From assembly GCA_021927905.1 (NCBI GenBank), contig BLLK01000047.1, forward strand, positions 4,216,001 through 4,280,000: 64,000 nt of DNA, written 5' to 3'. The notes under the pieces are model-generated. The model did no database searches. It was not told where the DNA came from and saw only the letters and a list, made by a program, of their open reading frames with translations. Each line of letters starts with the position of its first letter. Position 1 is the first letter of the stretch. The position numbers were made by a program, and so were the translations under genes. Source of the stretch: Chaetoceros tenuissimus. Its lineage: Eukaryota; Bacillariophyta; Thalassiosirophyceae; Chaetocerotales; Chaetocerotaceae. Shown in pieces: positions 50,417-60,769 of the stretch.

Positions 50417-51919
50417 ATGACTTCATCACATAAAGACAATCACAAAGAAGAAGGAATCAAAGTCGTTTCTCCTTCTTCTCATCTTGATCGAAATCTCGAC
50501 AACTTGAAACTCTCCACAGTCGCTCATCAAGACAGCACCACAGCCCTCCCTTCCAACTCACGTCAATCATCAGCACATATAACCGGCAGCAGTCAACATT
50601 TATTACTTGACAAGGAAGAATCTCAACTCTTACAGACACAAATGGAAGAAGAAAAACTATTGGTAGATGAGAATCAATCTCAATTGGATCTGAGTAACAT
50701 TCGAGGCATCGCTGCTCCAGAAGAAGACTTGAAAGAAAAGGAAGACCTGGAAGCTTTGGCCGAACTCGTTCCTGGTTTGAAACAGGGAAAAGTTGGTAAA
50801 GATGCTGTTCATGATAATACTAGTCCGGATAAACATCAACCGATTCCTCATTTAGATTCCATGGCTGTCAATCAAGGACTTGAGGAAGAATATGAAAAGG
50901 ATCGTGAAGCGGAAACTTTGCAGAAATTGAATGCTTTAGTCGAAGGTGATGAAGATGACAATGAAGATGAGTCATCGGATGATGATAGCGGTGATGAAAG
51001 TGACGAAAAGACTACTTCAGATTTAATCAAAAGTTACGAACAGAAACCTATTAATGGTCAAGGACTAGAAGCTTCCGCATCAAGTGATTCTTCCGCTGGT
51101 AAAACTCATGCGTCACAGGAACATTTAAAGAAATCTACACAGGATAAAGTCAATCCTATAGTGGAGAGACCGAAATCTGGTCCGTCATCTGCTGCGAATC
51201 CGACACCGTATCATACAGACCTAGCGGATCCATATCATCAAGATGGAGCGAATGAAGAAAGTTCCTTTTATTTGGCGGATCAAGATCAGTCCGTTGCGTC
51301 ACTTACCACCGCGACAAATTCACAATCGCATGTTCGTATGCCCATGTATTTGCCGAATTTCCGTCCGGCGACGGGATGTACCAATGCTTCTGATTTCATT
51401 GTACGATGTTTTGTAGCAAGATTGAGAGCGGGGATTACAGTTGTCAAACATGGGAGATCGAGATGGTGTAAATCTCGTTTGAGAGTGCTTCATGTTCATT
51501 CGGATGGACGTTCTCTTAGTTGGAGACCGGCACAAGGTGAACCGACTTCTAATAAAAGGCCTCCGAAATTAGACCTGTCGACTTGTCTTGAAGTAAGACA
51601 TGCTTGGTCTCCCGATCCGTTGAATCCAATGTTTACCGGGACACCTATTTTGAGAAGTAAATGTGAAGCTTCCAATGCTTTCAAGAGTTTTGCTTTGATT
51701 TTTCCAAGAAGGACTGTGGATATTACGGCTGTGACTGCGGATCAGTGTAAAGTTTTGATGGAGGGATTTAGTGCTCTTTGTTTTAGATTGCAAGTTGCAA
51801 ATATGGCAGGAAGGACTATGGGATCTGTTGGAGATGCAGGAGCACCAAATTCTACTGATGTAGATAGAGGAGGAGAAGGAGGAAAGACGGAACGAACTGC
51901 TCCAAGTACCATGAGATAG
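50417..51919 (+). CDS. PH-domain protein
   Basis: 500 aa, single exon. The first ~300 residues are disordered and acidic (DDNEDESSDDDSGDESDEKT) with Gln/Ser-rich parts. Residues ~325-480 form a pleckstrin-homology-like domain of the kind found in PLC and plant PH-FYVE-RCC1 proteins: RLRAGITVVKHGRSRWCKSR, LRVLHVHSDGRSLSWRPA, LDLSTCLEVRHAW, AFKSFALIFPRRTVDITAVT and the closing helix ADQCKVLMEGFSALCFRLQV. The basic beta1-beta2 region suggests phosphoinositide binding (inference). No catalytic domain follows, so it is probably an adaptor. No TM segment or signal peptide. Confidence 0.78.
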   Translation: MTSSHKDNHKEEGIKVVSPSSHLDRNLDNLKLSTVAHQDSTTALPSNSRQSSAHITGSSQHLLLDKEESQLLQTQMEEEKLLVDENQSQLDLSNIRGIAAPEEDLKEKEDLEALAELVPGLKQGKVGKDAVHDNTSPDKHQPIPHLDSMAVNQGLEEEYEKDREAETLQKLNALVEGDEDDNEDESSDDDSGDESDEKTTSDLIKSYEQKPINGQGLEASASSDSSAGKTHASQEHLKKSTQDKVNPIVERPKSGPSSAANPTPYHTDLADPYHQDGANEESSFYLADQDQSVASLTTATNSQSHVRMPMYLPNFRPATGCTNASDFIVRCFVARLRAGITVVKHGRSRWCKSRLRVLHVHSDGRSLSWRPAQGEPTSNKRPPKLDLSTCLEVRHAWSPDPLNPMFTGTPILRSKCEASNAFKSFALIFPRRTVDITAVTADQCKVLMEGFSALCFRLQVANMAGRTMGSVGDAGAPNSTDVDRGGEGGKTERTAPSTMR

Positions 51920-52300
51920 AAAGAGATGGGTGGATGCTATTGACAATAGTTTTTGCAATCATAAGAGAGCCCATTTTTGTCAAAAAAAGTATAGAGATGA
52001 ATTCATGAAATAGATATTGTATTGATCTGCATCAAAACAATAACCAATTAATGCATATTTAAAAATTAAAATTACAGAAAAAGTATCCTCATATACCGCC
52101 TCTGGAATCAAAGTACTCGTAGCTAAATGAACTGATTTTATCAGTTCATGTCTTTAGCATTCTTATTCTCTTCTAAGAATATATATTTATATATATAGGT
52201 TTCATTCTTCTGATTTCCAACTACTTCATTCCACCATTTCGTAATTTATTTATTATCAAGCAATACTTTGATTTTCATTCACCTTCTACTCACGTTTGTA
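51920..52300. other. Intergenic, no gene seen
   Basis: About 380 bases, AT-rich, with TATATATTTATATATATA at about 52180-52197. Contains a short palindrome TGAACTGATTTTATCAGTTCA (52127-52147). Nothing gene-like. Confidence 0.4.
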
Positions 52301-52416
52301 GAAATAGGTTATGGAACTCACATTTCTAAAAAGATGCGAACCCTATCTCAACGCACCTCGCATCGCTCAATAAATAATTCAAGAAAGAGAACGCTTTCAG
52401 TCTATAATCGAATCAT
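52301..52416 (+). promoter_or_regulatory. Duplicated upstream/5' UTR block (copy 1)
   Basis: GAAATAGGTTATGGAACTCA, CATTTCTAAAAAG.TGCGAACCC, ATCTCAACGCA and an AATCATAAA end match 53861-53988, with about 23 extra bases in the second copy. Both lie immediately upstream of the paralogous secreted proteins, so promoter or leader was co-duplicated. Confidence 0.6.
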
Positions 52417-52460
52417 AAACCCACTACCTTTACCTATTATTTCTTCTTTACGTCAATACT

Positions 52461-53726
52461 ATGAGAAGCATCTTCAAAACTAGCATTGTACTTCTTGTTA
52501 CTGTTTCCCTTTTGGGTTTGGCAACGGCAGATTTTTGCCTAGACGATCAGACCTTGTTCCTCTACTATTCATGGAGTGAAAAAAGAGAATTGAGCTGCTC
52601 TGATATTGGAGACAGCCAAGCTCTTTCTGACACATTTTGTGAAATAGAAAGAGTTGCTATCTCTTGCCATCTTTCCTGTTCTCTATGCTGTGAAGATAGC
52701 AAGGGCAATGTCGTCAAATTCCGAAGACAGAATGATTTGTGGGGCACATGCAGATGGGTCTCGAAAAGGCAAAAGAGAATCGACAGATATTGCGGAACTG
52801 AAGTTGAATACATCACTGCTCCTGCATATGAGGTTCCTTTAGATCAACTTGTTATTGAGGACGGCTTTCTAATCCAATTCGATAAATTATGCCCTGAAAC
52901 TTGCAATGCTTTATGGTGCCCTTTACCAACGAGTCCTCCTACCTATTGGCTCACTCCGGGAGGTCCTACACCTTCTCCAACAATGCATCTAAGTAATGTT
53001 CCTTCTAGTTCGAAGGTTCCTACTTCAGTTCCTACAGCCTCGCCATCTTGTGCTGCTGATGATCCAGAATATCGTTTTGAAGCTCTATTCAGACCTGACG
53101 TGATGCTTTCATGTGATTTTATCCTGAAGCATAGTGATGAAGAAAAAGACTTGATTCGCCAGCATAGATATTGCTGTGGAGATTTCCGGATCTCTATGCA
53201 GTGCTGTAAATCATGTTATAATGTAGATTGTCCAACATCTGCACCAACTGCCTCGCCAAAAACATACAATGTCCGGGTATATACTCTCCAGTGGGTAGGA
53301 ACAAGAGAAGACTACTTAGGTGGAAAAGATCTGAGAATTGAGATTTATAAAGCTCGTACGACACCAACAACAACTCCTTATAGTACAAGAGTTGTAAGAA
53401 AGAATATTGGATTCACAGGAATCTACCCAAGTGGACTAGTTAGAAATATTGAATACAAAGGTTTAGAGGAGGAAGAAACAGAAGATGACATTTTAATTGA
53501 GATGTGGCTTTTTGATGCTACGACAAAGAAGGAAGTCGAGGGCAGTCGTAAATCAGAGAAAGTTGCAAAGTTTTCCACAATTGGCAGACAATACGCTTAC
53601 TATACTATGCCAGTGGATACAGGTAAATATGAACTAGACCTTTCAGATTCACCTACCAAATCTGTGAATAAACCTTTCGTCATAATACAAATATTTGTCG
53701 AAAGACTTGGCTGGTCATTGGAATGA
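52461..53726 (+). CDS. Secreted Cys-module protein (ShKT-like repeats)
   Basis: 421 aa. Signal peptide (MRSIFKTSIVLLVTVSLLGLA) then a ~130-residue Cys-rich module: FCLDDQT, RELSCSDIGDSQALSDTFCE, LSCSLCC, WGTCRWVSKRQKRIDRYCGT, CPETCNALWCPLPTSPPT. A Pro/Ser/Thr linker leads to a second, different Cys module (YRFEALFRPDVMLSCDFI, RYCCGDFR, CCKSCYNVDCP) and then a C-terminal ~150-residue beta-rich domain without Cys (YNVRVYTLQWVGTREDYLGG, IEMWLFDATTKK). The repeated C..C.x2.C endings recall ShKT modules common in secreted diatom proteins. Extracellular location is inferred; function unknown. The Cys-free C-terminal domain is absent from the downstream paralog. Confidence 0.75.
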   Translation: MRSIFKTSIVLLVTVSLLGLATADFCLDDQTLFLYYSWSEKRELSCSDIGDSQALSDTFCEIERVAISCHLSCSLCCEDSKGNVVKFRRQNDLWGTCRWVSKRQKRIDRYCGTEVEYITAPAYEVPLDQLVIEDGFLIQFDKLCPETCNALWCPLPTSPPTYWLTPGGPTPSPTMHLSNVPSSSKVPTSVPTASPSCAADDPEYRFEALFRPDVMLSCDFILKHSDEEKDLIRQHRYCCGDFRISMQCCKSCYNVDCPTSAPTASPKTYNVRVYTLQWVGTREDYLGGKDLRIEIYKARTTPTTTPYSTRVVRKNIGFTGIYPSGLVRNIEYKGLEEEETEDDILIEMWLFDATTKKEVEGSRKSEKVAKFSTIGRQYAYYTMPVDTGKYELDLSDSPTKSVNKPFVIIQIFVERLGWSLE

Positions 53727-53860
53727 AGGAAGTTATAGTATATTATAAACAAAGGAGAAATCATTCAGTCATGGAGAGAAGAAGCAAGATGTGGTTTATA
53801 TTTCATTTTTTATTTTTTAGAAATTTATTATATAATATGAATCTTATCACGATTCTGAAG

Positions 53861-53988
53861 GAATAGGTTACATACCTCACATTTCTAAAAAGGGCGAACC
53901 CAAATCATTTTATCATTTTTTATCTCAACGCATGTTAACTCAATAAAAATTAAGAGGAGGACTCTTCAGGATACAACCAAATCATAAA
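53861..53988 (+). promoter_or_regulatory. Duplicated upstream/5' UTR block (copy 2)
   Basis: Counterpart of 52301-52416: GAATAGGTTACATACCTCAC, ATTTCTAAAAAGGGCGAACC, ATCTCAACGCATG, CTCAATAAA, AATCATAAA. Located 33 bases before the ATG of the second gene. Confidence 0.6.
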
Positions 53989-54020
53989 AAATTAAATTGG
54001 TACTTCTCTGTTTTGCCATT

Positions 54021-55028
54021 ATGAAAAGTATCTTTACAAAGAACCTAATACTTCTTACTGTTTCACTATTGGGTCTAGCAAATCCAACAAGAAAAGCAGA
54101 TTCGGTTTGCCTAGACGACCAGACTTTTCTTTACTATACTGAACTTGGGCCGGTAGAAGTAGAAGGCGACCAACGAGAGTTAAGCTGCTCTGATATTGGA
54201 GCCAGCCAAACGCTCTCTGACACATTGTGTGTAATAGAAGAAGTCGCAAGGTCTTGCCCTCTTTCCTGTTCTCGATGCTGTAAAGATAACGATGCCAGTA
54301 TTGTCACATTCCGAAAACAAAATGGTGTTTTGGGAACCTGTAGATGGGTCTCAAAAAGGCAAAAACGAATTGATAGATATTGTGGAACTGAAGTTGAATA
54401 CTTCACTGATCAATTGTTTTTCGAATTCAGTTCTGTAGTTCTATTTGATAAATTATGCCCTGAAACTTGCAAGGTTCCATGGTGTCCTTTACCCACGAGT
54501 CCTCCAACCTTTACAACCGCGCCTTCTCCAACCATTACGGGAAGTAATTTTCCTACAAAATCGATGGTTCCTTCTCCAGTACCTACAGCCTACGATTTTT
54601 GCCTAGACGATCAGACTTTTCTTTACTATACTGAACTTGGGCCGGTAGAGGTAGGAGACCAAAGGGAATTTCGCTGCTCTGATGTTGGAGACAGTCCAAA
54701 CCTTGTTCACGAATTGTGTGGAATAGAAGAAGTCGCGAACTCTTGTCCCCTTTCTTGCGCTCTTTGCTGTGAAGATAGCAAGAGTAACATTATCAAATTC
54801 AGGAGACAAAATGAGTCTTTGGGTACTTGCAGATGGGTTTCGAAACGAAAAAAGAGAATTGATAGATATTGTGGAACTGAAGTAGAGTACACCACTGCTC
54901 CTGCATATCAAGTTCCGTCAGAGCAACTTGTTCTTGAGACTGGAATCGTAATCCTCTTCGATAAATTATGTCCTGAAACTTGCAAGGTTTCATGGTGTCC
55001 TAATATATACCTACCTCCTCAACAATAA
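54021..55028 (+). CDS. Secreted Cys-module protein, two tandem modules
   Basis: 335 aa from the ATG at 54021 (the frame extends upstream only to a TTG). Signal peptide (MKSIFTKNLILLTVSLLGLA), then two copies of the Cys module found once in the 52461 protein: CLDDQTFLYYTELGPVEV, (R/F)CSDIGAS or CSDVGDS, LSC(S/A)(R/L)CC, GTCRWVSK, KRIDRYCGTEVEY, CPETCKVPWCP. The first and second modules are very similar at DNA level too, so the internal duplication is recent. They are separated by a Pro/Ser/Thr linker. No C-terminal beta domain. Likely secreted, structural or binding role unknown. Confidence 0.78.
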   Translation: MKSIFTKNLILLTVSLLGLANPTRKADSVCLDDQTFLYYTELGPVEVEGDQRELSCSDIGASQTLSDTLCVIEEVARSCPLSCSRCCKDNDASIVTFRKQNGVLGTCRWVSKRQKRIDRYCGTEVEYFTDQLFFEFSSVVLFDKLCPETCKVPWCPLPTSPPTFTTAPSPTITGSNFPTKSMVPSPVPTAYDFCLDDQTFLYYTELGPVEVGDQREFRCSDVGDSPNLVHELCGIEEVANSCPLSCALCCEDSKSNIIKFRRQNESLGTCRWVSKRKKRIDRYCGTEVEYTTAPAYQVPSEQLVLETGIVILFDKLCPETCKVSWCPNIYLPPQQ

Positions 55029-55615
55029 AACAAATTGTATACGTGGCAAAGATTTGAGGCCATAGTATATAAAGATCATTCCAGCATCCATTCCGTGATC
55101 GTTTTGATGCAAGTTTTCTATATAAATGCAATCAAGTATAAAATGAGGGTTATTTTGAAATAAGTTGAATAGGAACAGAGCATGAGTGTAGCCGTCGTAA
55201 AGACGATCTTGTTCTAATTAATAAACAAAACCCTAGACACTGATAAATGGTAATGAAATTAAGAACGCTGTTCCAGTTATGGCCGGTCCAAGCTTCATCA
55301 TTATCATACAATTACAACCAAGTGATGTTCCGAATTAAAGTGTAGTAGTTTCTATTTTGTATGTAAATATGAACTTAATACAATTTAGCAAATGACCATT
55401 CTATTTCAATAGATATGGTTCATGAGTTTATCAATTTAGTCAATTGATGTAAATGAAAAGCCTCGAAGAATTGTAAGAAACAAGACAAACACACACTATG
55501 AAATTCATAGCACAGTTTGCACATATCTAAAACTTTTCAACTTGAAAAACAATTGCTTCATAGAAAGTTGATCTACGATAGCAATCGACAGAACCTTCTA
55601 ATAGATAGAAGAACC
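55029..55615. other. Intergenic between convergent genes
   Basis: About 590 bases, AT-rich, no ORF or repeat of note. Confidence 0.4.
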
Positions 55616-56488
55616 TTAATCTTGCTCAGGTTCAATCAAACCGTATCCTCCAGCATTTCTCTTGTAGACAACGTTAATCTCGTTCGATTCCTTCTCTCTG
55701 AACACATAAAAGTCATGATCAATGTATCCTAGTGCAAAGATAGCTTCCTCAACAGAAATTGCATTTTTCAAGTCATAACTCTTGATCTTGGTGACAACCG
55801 GTGCTTCTGGATCCACAAACTCTTCCTCATCTGAAGCAGAATCCTCGACAATAATAGAATCAAGAACCTCAGCAAGGTTTTCTCCCATATTTGGTCCCCC
55901 GTGGTATCCCTCCAATCTGCGCTCCTTGTACTTTTTAAGTTTCTTGGATAGACGATCGGTGACTGCATCAATGGATGCGTACATGTCTTCACTAGTTTCA
56001 GAGCATCGGATGACTGTTCCCTTGACAAAGGTGACGACTTCTGCCGTGTGTCCCTCCTTGACCTATAAATAAAGGAAGTAAATACGAGTGAGTCTTTTTA
56101 TTCCTGAAGAATAGATATTCATATAGGAATCAAAGAAAGAAGGCTTCAACGGTCATGAAACCTAGTTGGCTTCTCTGTGTTCTCTCTTGACATATAATAT
56201 CCAACACATATCTTTACAAGCTCTTACCTTTGGATTCTTATTGACATTCAAATGCACATCACATTCCTTAATAGCACCAGTGCCACTCAATTTTCCAACA
56301 GTATTATCAAGTTTCTTATTAATGTAATCATTCAAAGCATCGGTGACTTCAATGTTATTCCCAGTAATCACATAATTGACTGCTTCGGTTGAACTCTGAA
56401 GTGCAAGATTCATACGATTGACTGGAGCAGGTGCAAATGCTACTACTTGAGATAGCATTGCGAGAGATAGGATGGTAGATAGCTTCAT
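55616..56488 (-). CDS. Plastid long-form ribosome hibernation promoting factor (HPF/PSRP1)
   Basis: 235 aa from exons 56228-56488 and 55616-56062, intron 56063-56227 (165 nt, GTAAGA...ATAG, phase 0). Long-form HPF dimerises or silences 70S ribosomes under stress; the chloroplast form is PSRP1. The presequence MKLSTILSLAMLSQVVAF-APAP is a textbook diatom plastid-import signal. The S30AE domain is visible as YVITGNNIEVTDALNDYINK, LDNTVGKL, ECDVHLNVNKNPK, VVTFVKGTVIRCSETSEDMY and DAVTDRLSKKLKKYKERR. The C-terminal HPF domain has ISVEEAIFALGYIDHDFYVF and INVVYKRNAGGYGLIEPE. Everything expected for function is present. Confidence 0.92.
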
Positions 56489-56906
56489 TGTAGGGTACGT
56501 ATTGTGAATAAGTACGTTTGTGTTTTATTTGATGGATATGATTTTTTTATGAGAGGTTCTTGAAGAGGTGTCAAGGAATTATTCGTTTGAAGAGATCCAA
56601 AGAAATGAGAAGCCGTCAATCGCGTCGCTTGCATCAATTATCTCTGTTTACTTGGGAAAGAAGAACATAATCATGATTGAGGATACTCTAGTTTGAGTTA
56701 GGTTGAATACGAAAACGTCCGGATAAACTCGTAGAGAGGTAGAAGATAGAAATGGGAAGGGAAGAAGGAGAAGAAATAATGAGTCATAGCCATCCCCAAT
56801 GGCTGTGAACCAAACAAACAAAGAGGAGAAGCACCACAAGGACTAGCAAATACTCATTCTTTCTGCTAGATGAATTGGAATTAGTAAGGTTGATCTTGGC
56901 AAAAAG

Positions 56907-57213
56907 AGGCGGGGTGAAGCCTCATTATGAGGACCTCCCCTGAATTTGACGCCGCCAGAACGAATTCTAAGTTCGTCCCTGGTCGAAAGTCCCTCCATTC
57001 ACCAAAAACTTATATGTCATTGGCTCATTATGACGTCATTTTATACAGGGATAGGGATTTCATTGCGTTATTTCATTATTTCAAGGTTATTCTAAGTAAA
57101 TGTGGATCAATTATTCACCCCTCTGAAAATTTGTGTAGATTCCTAGCCGCCTGAAGCTGTCGATCATTCTACCCTGGTTGATAGCCCTCTCCATACAAGG
57201 CTTCACCCTGCCT
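56907..57213. mobile_element. hAT-like MITE with 8-bp target duplication
   Basis: 307 bp with termini AGGCGGGGTGAAGCCT and, inverted, AGGCAGGGTGAAGCCT (one mismatch in 16). GCAAAAAG borders it on both sides (56899-56906 and 57214-57221), an 8-bp duplication as expected of the hAT superfamily. No transposase ORF. Lies about 420 bp upstream of the HPF start and 300 bp upstream of the receptor pseudogene. Confidence 0.85.
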
Positions 57214-57509
57214 GCAAAAAGAACGCTGTTGAAATAATAATAATAAATAGGAAAAAAAAAAACCACCCAGGCGAGCGGTACAAGATTAGGTACCCAGATA
57301 ATGACATGTCCATCATTGTCACAGTTGGGTGTGGTGAAATTAAATAGTTAAAACAACGTTAATTTCAGCACACTCAAATAATCTGTGTTGTTCAAGCTAG
57401 CAAATACCAATCATGTACTAACCCATTGTCGTAGCAAATATCAGCTCTGGCCTTGAAACTCAGGGTCAAAAACATAGCTGATAGAAATCATAACTAAAAA
57501 CAGATTGAA

Positions 57510-59056
57510 ATGGTATCCCACACAGAATTATTGGTTGCAAATATTGCAAAATGCATCACAGGTGCTCTCTCCTTGGCTAGTTCATCGACGATTGTGCACA
57601 TGATACACTTCTCATCTAGAGGATTGAAGTCTCCGTATAGTCGAATCATCTTTGGGCTGAGTATCAGAGATATTATTCGATCTTGTTCTACTTTTATCTC
57701 TGTATTTGCAGTTCCAAACAATACACCCTATGCATTCATGGCTAGTGGTAATACTCAAACATGCGATGCTGCTGGATTTCTAACAATGGTAGGAGTTTTA
57801 TCTACCATTCTCTATTTGCTCTTTTTGATTCATTACTTTATAAAAAGGAGTCAAGTATCAAGTTACGTCACAGAAATTTGCAAAAAAGGAAGAGAAATAC
57901 TTTCATATACTTATTTGGATCATTGTGTTTACTTTGCCAACCATTATAGTTACACAGAAAGAAATCAATGCTACCAAATTTAGTACTTTTTGTATCATTC
58001 AATCGTTTCCTTTTGGATGTGGGAAAGGAGAACCAGGCGATGAAGGATATGTAGAATTTACAAAGGGAGGATCAGCAATGGTTACCGCAAGAATTTTTGG
58101 AATCATGCTTGCATTCTTTCTCCTTTGGCACATTTTGAAAAGAAAGGGACGGCATCATAAAAAATTAATTGGCTCGAAAGAGCTCCTTGGCTGGTAAAAA
58201 TTCTGGAAGACTGAAGTTAATCGTGCACGATTGATGATTGTTTCACTTTTGAGAAGAAAGAGAAAGCACAGTTGGTCGTGCACAAGTAGCTTATATCTCT
58301 CATAAATTTCACCAGCCAAGCTCTTTTGAGCCAATTAATTTTTTATGATGCCGTCCCTTTCTTTTCAAAATGTGCCCTTTGTTTGTTTGTGTTACTTGCC
58401 ATCATTACATGTCACATATATTCTATTGAAAGAAGCCTTTCTGTACTTGTATCTTCCAAAAATCAACCAGCACAACTGGAGAACAATGTAGAAGCAGGAG
58501 GCAATGACAATGACTTACAAGAGAACAATGAAATTCAAGAGAAAACAAAGAAGCAATCGCTGACCAAGCAATCATTGCATCAATCTGTGCTTGACATATT
58601 TGCTTTCGTAATTACATTTGCCGCTCCATTTGTATTCCTTGCAAATCCAGTCATTGTAGATTCAAAATTTAGATTGATTCTATGGTTGAACTCAATTTTT
58701 CTTCCAACCTATGGTATCTTTCTTATACTCATTTACACTCTGGCCAAAAGTAAAGATACTTGCCAAAATGTTTCCAAAGGCTTCATGGTATTTGTGCTTT
58801 TCCGTTATCATTACTTCAGGTGGAGTAGTTCCTCCTGCATGTGCATTTGTTGAAACCTCCACAAAATCTTCCACGAATGTCAGGAATGTCATTGGTAGAA
58901 CAAGCTCAAGATGATGTAGATCCTGTGTTGTCCATGTCAGAAGAGTTTTCTTCTCGTGAAGATCTAAGGTCTTCAATGTTTGCAATATCTCAGAGTGAAT
59001 GGTGGATGACTGAGTCTCAAGAAGATAATTATAGTGATGATACGAGTAGTAACTAG
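57510..59056 (+). pseudogene. Broken 7TM receptor (paralog of 30070-31452)
   Basis: Starts at ATG 57510 and aligns by eye with the intact receptor: RGLKSPYSRIIFGLSIRDII, the Cys-Asp of TM3, FLIHYFIKRS. One extra base near 57857 shifts the frame; KYQVTSQKFAKKEEKYFHIL, EINATKFSTFC, and IQSFPFGCG continue in the next frame. TM5 is then split by a 248-bp inverted-repeat element (58128-58375). Homology resumes at CLFVLLAIITCHIYSIER and TKKQSLTKQSLHQSVLDIFA (TM6, with the same K-Q-S-L-x-Q-S motif). Near 58744 another shift is needed to continue toward the conserved SGG(V/E)VP, after which frames are scattered. With two or more frameshifts plus an insertion it cannot make a receptor. Confidence 0.85.
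58128..58375. mobile_element. Long-hairpin MITE inside the receptor pseudogene
   Basis: 248 bp made of two ~66-base arms in inverse orientation (58128-58195 and 58310-58375), starting GCACATTTTGAAAAGAAAGG, with an interior of about 115 bp. CCTTTG borders both ends (58122-58127 and 58376-58381). Arms differ only by a substitution and a 2-base gap, so it is young. Superfamily not clear from a 6-bp duplication. Confidence 0.85.
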
Positions 59057-59656
59057 TCTTTAAAACGAAAGGAAAATGACTCAATTGTCAATTGATGGAA
59101 AATTTTAATTGATCTCAATTGAAAAAGATGAAACAACATAGTATTTATGGAGAAATATTGGCACTCCTTTAGTCCTTGCAGATTGTTGTTCTATAACTTT
59201 GGTTGAAGTCCAAAAGATGCAATATGAATCATGACTTATGAAATATTTTTGGAAGCATCTCTCAGTAAAGGATAGAGTAGATGCATAAGTATGAATTCAA
59301 GAAATATTTGTAATTTTTGTTGCCGAAATTTCCTCTTCAAACATTTGTGATCTAGGCTTCTCTTTTTTGAATGGCCTCTATTTACTTAGGCCTTGTCCAA
59401 ACACAGCAAAAAAAAAAAAAAAAGTAAAAAATCACACCTCATAACCCATTCATTTTCTGATCATGACATGTTTTTTTTACTTTTTTTTTTTGCGATGCCA
59501 GCTCCCCACCGAGGCTGGCATCGGAAAAAAAAAAAATGTAGATAGGACGATCGGCCATCCTCGTTTCTGCGGACGGAGGGTAGTAAGAAGAGAGAAGACT
59601 GCACCATAGAACTGCATGTTTATGTTACAACTATCACTCTTTCCATATCATCTACT

Positions 59657-60013
59657 CTATGTTACTGATGGTCTAACAAACCCACTATCACTAACTTGGA
59701 TCATCAATTGTTCACGTGGAAGCATATTTTCCAAGCCGCGTGGCACAGTAGATCTTCTCGTTCTCTGAGTATCATCATCAAAATGCTCACCTCCTCCACT
59801 TAGATCATTTGGTACCAATGGATATCCATCACGTCTCTCTGACACATCTACTTGACCTTCGCAACTTAAATGATATGCATCTCGTGGTGTTGGAGCACTG
59901 GAAGATCCACCAAAAAGAATGGATAAATCTAAGAATCGCTTTCGGGAATCACAGATTGCTTGTAGATTTAGGCCGTATTTATTCTTCCTGGAACAAAACC
60001 ATTTTCGTTCGCT
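59657..60013 (-). pseudogene. PIF/Harbinger DDE transposase remnant
   Basis: Open minus-strand frame without a proper start. It reads KYGLNLQAICDSRKRFLDLS then a GGSSS stretch, which matches the HARBI1/DDE_4 segment around the second catalytic Asp (N-x-Q-x-x-C-D-x-x-x-x-F-x-D). After that it jumps to what looks like a C-terminal tail (RRDGYPLVPNDLSGGGEHFD ... SDSGFVRPSVT, stop). The first and third catalytic residues and the 5' half are missing, so it is inactive. Confidence 0.7.
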
Positions 60014-60391
60014 TTGAGTGAGAACAATATTCCTTCTGCTGTCAACTCTTCTGGAACCAAAAGAAAGATCTCAATTGAAGTGAGTAAGGAAGATAAAGAG
60101 TTGATGAAGAGATTGGCACGTTCAACTTACGTCATGGAAGCATCTGTTCTCAAGAGTGAGATTCGTGCAAGTGAATCTACTCTTCTCGACTTAAAAGGTC
60201 GGAAGATTGAAGCGATGAAGGAACTTAGAAAGATGCAGAGAGATGAGCATATCCCTGCTGAAGAAATTGAAGAACAGAAGGTATGGACTGATCAAATTGA
60301 AGCACAGATTCTGGCACAAGCTGACGCACTCATTGAGCTAGAGGAACAGTTGGATACCTTACGTGCACAGGAACATGAAAGTGAAGAATGA
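60014..60391 (+). pseudogene. Coiled-coil accessory-ORF remnant of the PIF element
   Basis: 125 codons with no ATG at the beginning (TTG), opening directly where the transposase remnant ends. TKRKISIEVSKEDKELMKRL followed by a long helix (LKSEIRASESTLLDLKGRKI, VWTDQIEAQILAQADALIEL) resembles the helical C-terminal part of the Myb/SANT accessory proteins carried by PIF/Harbinger elements (inference). The Myb-like N-terminus would have been lost with the central deletion. Confidence 0.5.
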
Positions 60392-60769
60392 ATGTATTTG
60401 GTGGAGAAGACGGCTCGCGTGAGTGGTGGAGAGGTCATATGAAAGAAGCGTAGGACAGCCTTGTGAAAATGAAGAGTATTATAATAATCTAGCTAAAATT
60501 GACATAAACTTTTTTTTTCTTTTCGAAAGTTGTTTGGACAAGGTGCGTTGAAAAAATAAACGTCCTTGTCGACGTCATCATCACTACTTTTTTTTTTTTT
60601 TTTTTCAATGTGTTTGGACAAGGCCTTAAGCCCCTTGACACATAAAATCCAAAAATCCGAACCGTGGAACATTACTCGTACATCGAAAAGATACTCAGAC
60701 TGGGTAACTCACTTATTTTATACCGCAGTTCCTTTTTTCTCTCACTTACAAGTGAATATATATCTAGAA

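Larger units (their letters stand above)
59389..60625. mobile_element. PIF/Harbinger element, internally deleted
   Basis: 1237 bp. TIRs GGCCTTGTCCAAACACA at the left and the same, inverted, at the right; TTA borders both ends (59386-59388 and 60626-60628), the diagnostic PIF/Harbinger target duplication. Poly-A/poly-T runs follow each TIR. It contains a minus-strand transposase fragment and a plus-strand accessory-ORF fragment. A 10-bp perfect hairpin, CGATGCCAGC/GCTGGCATCG, lies near the left end (59493-59523). Confidence 0.9.
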
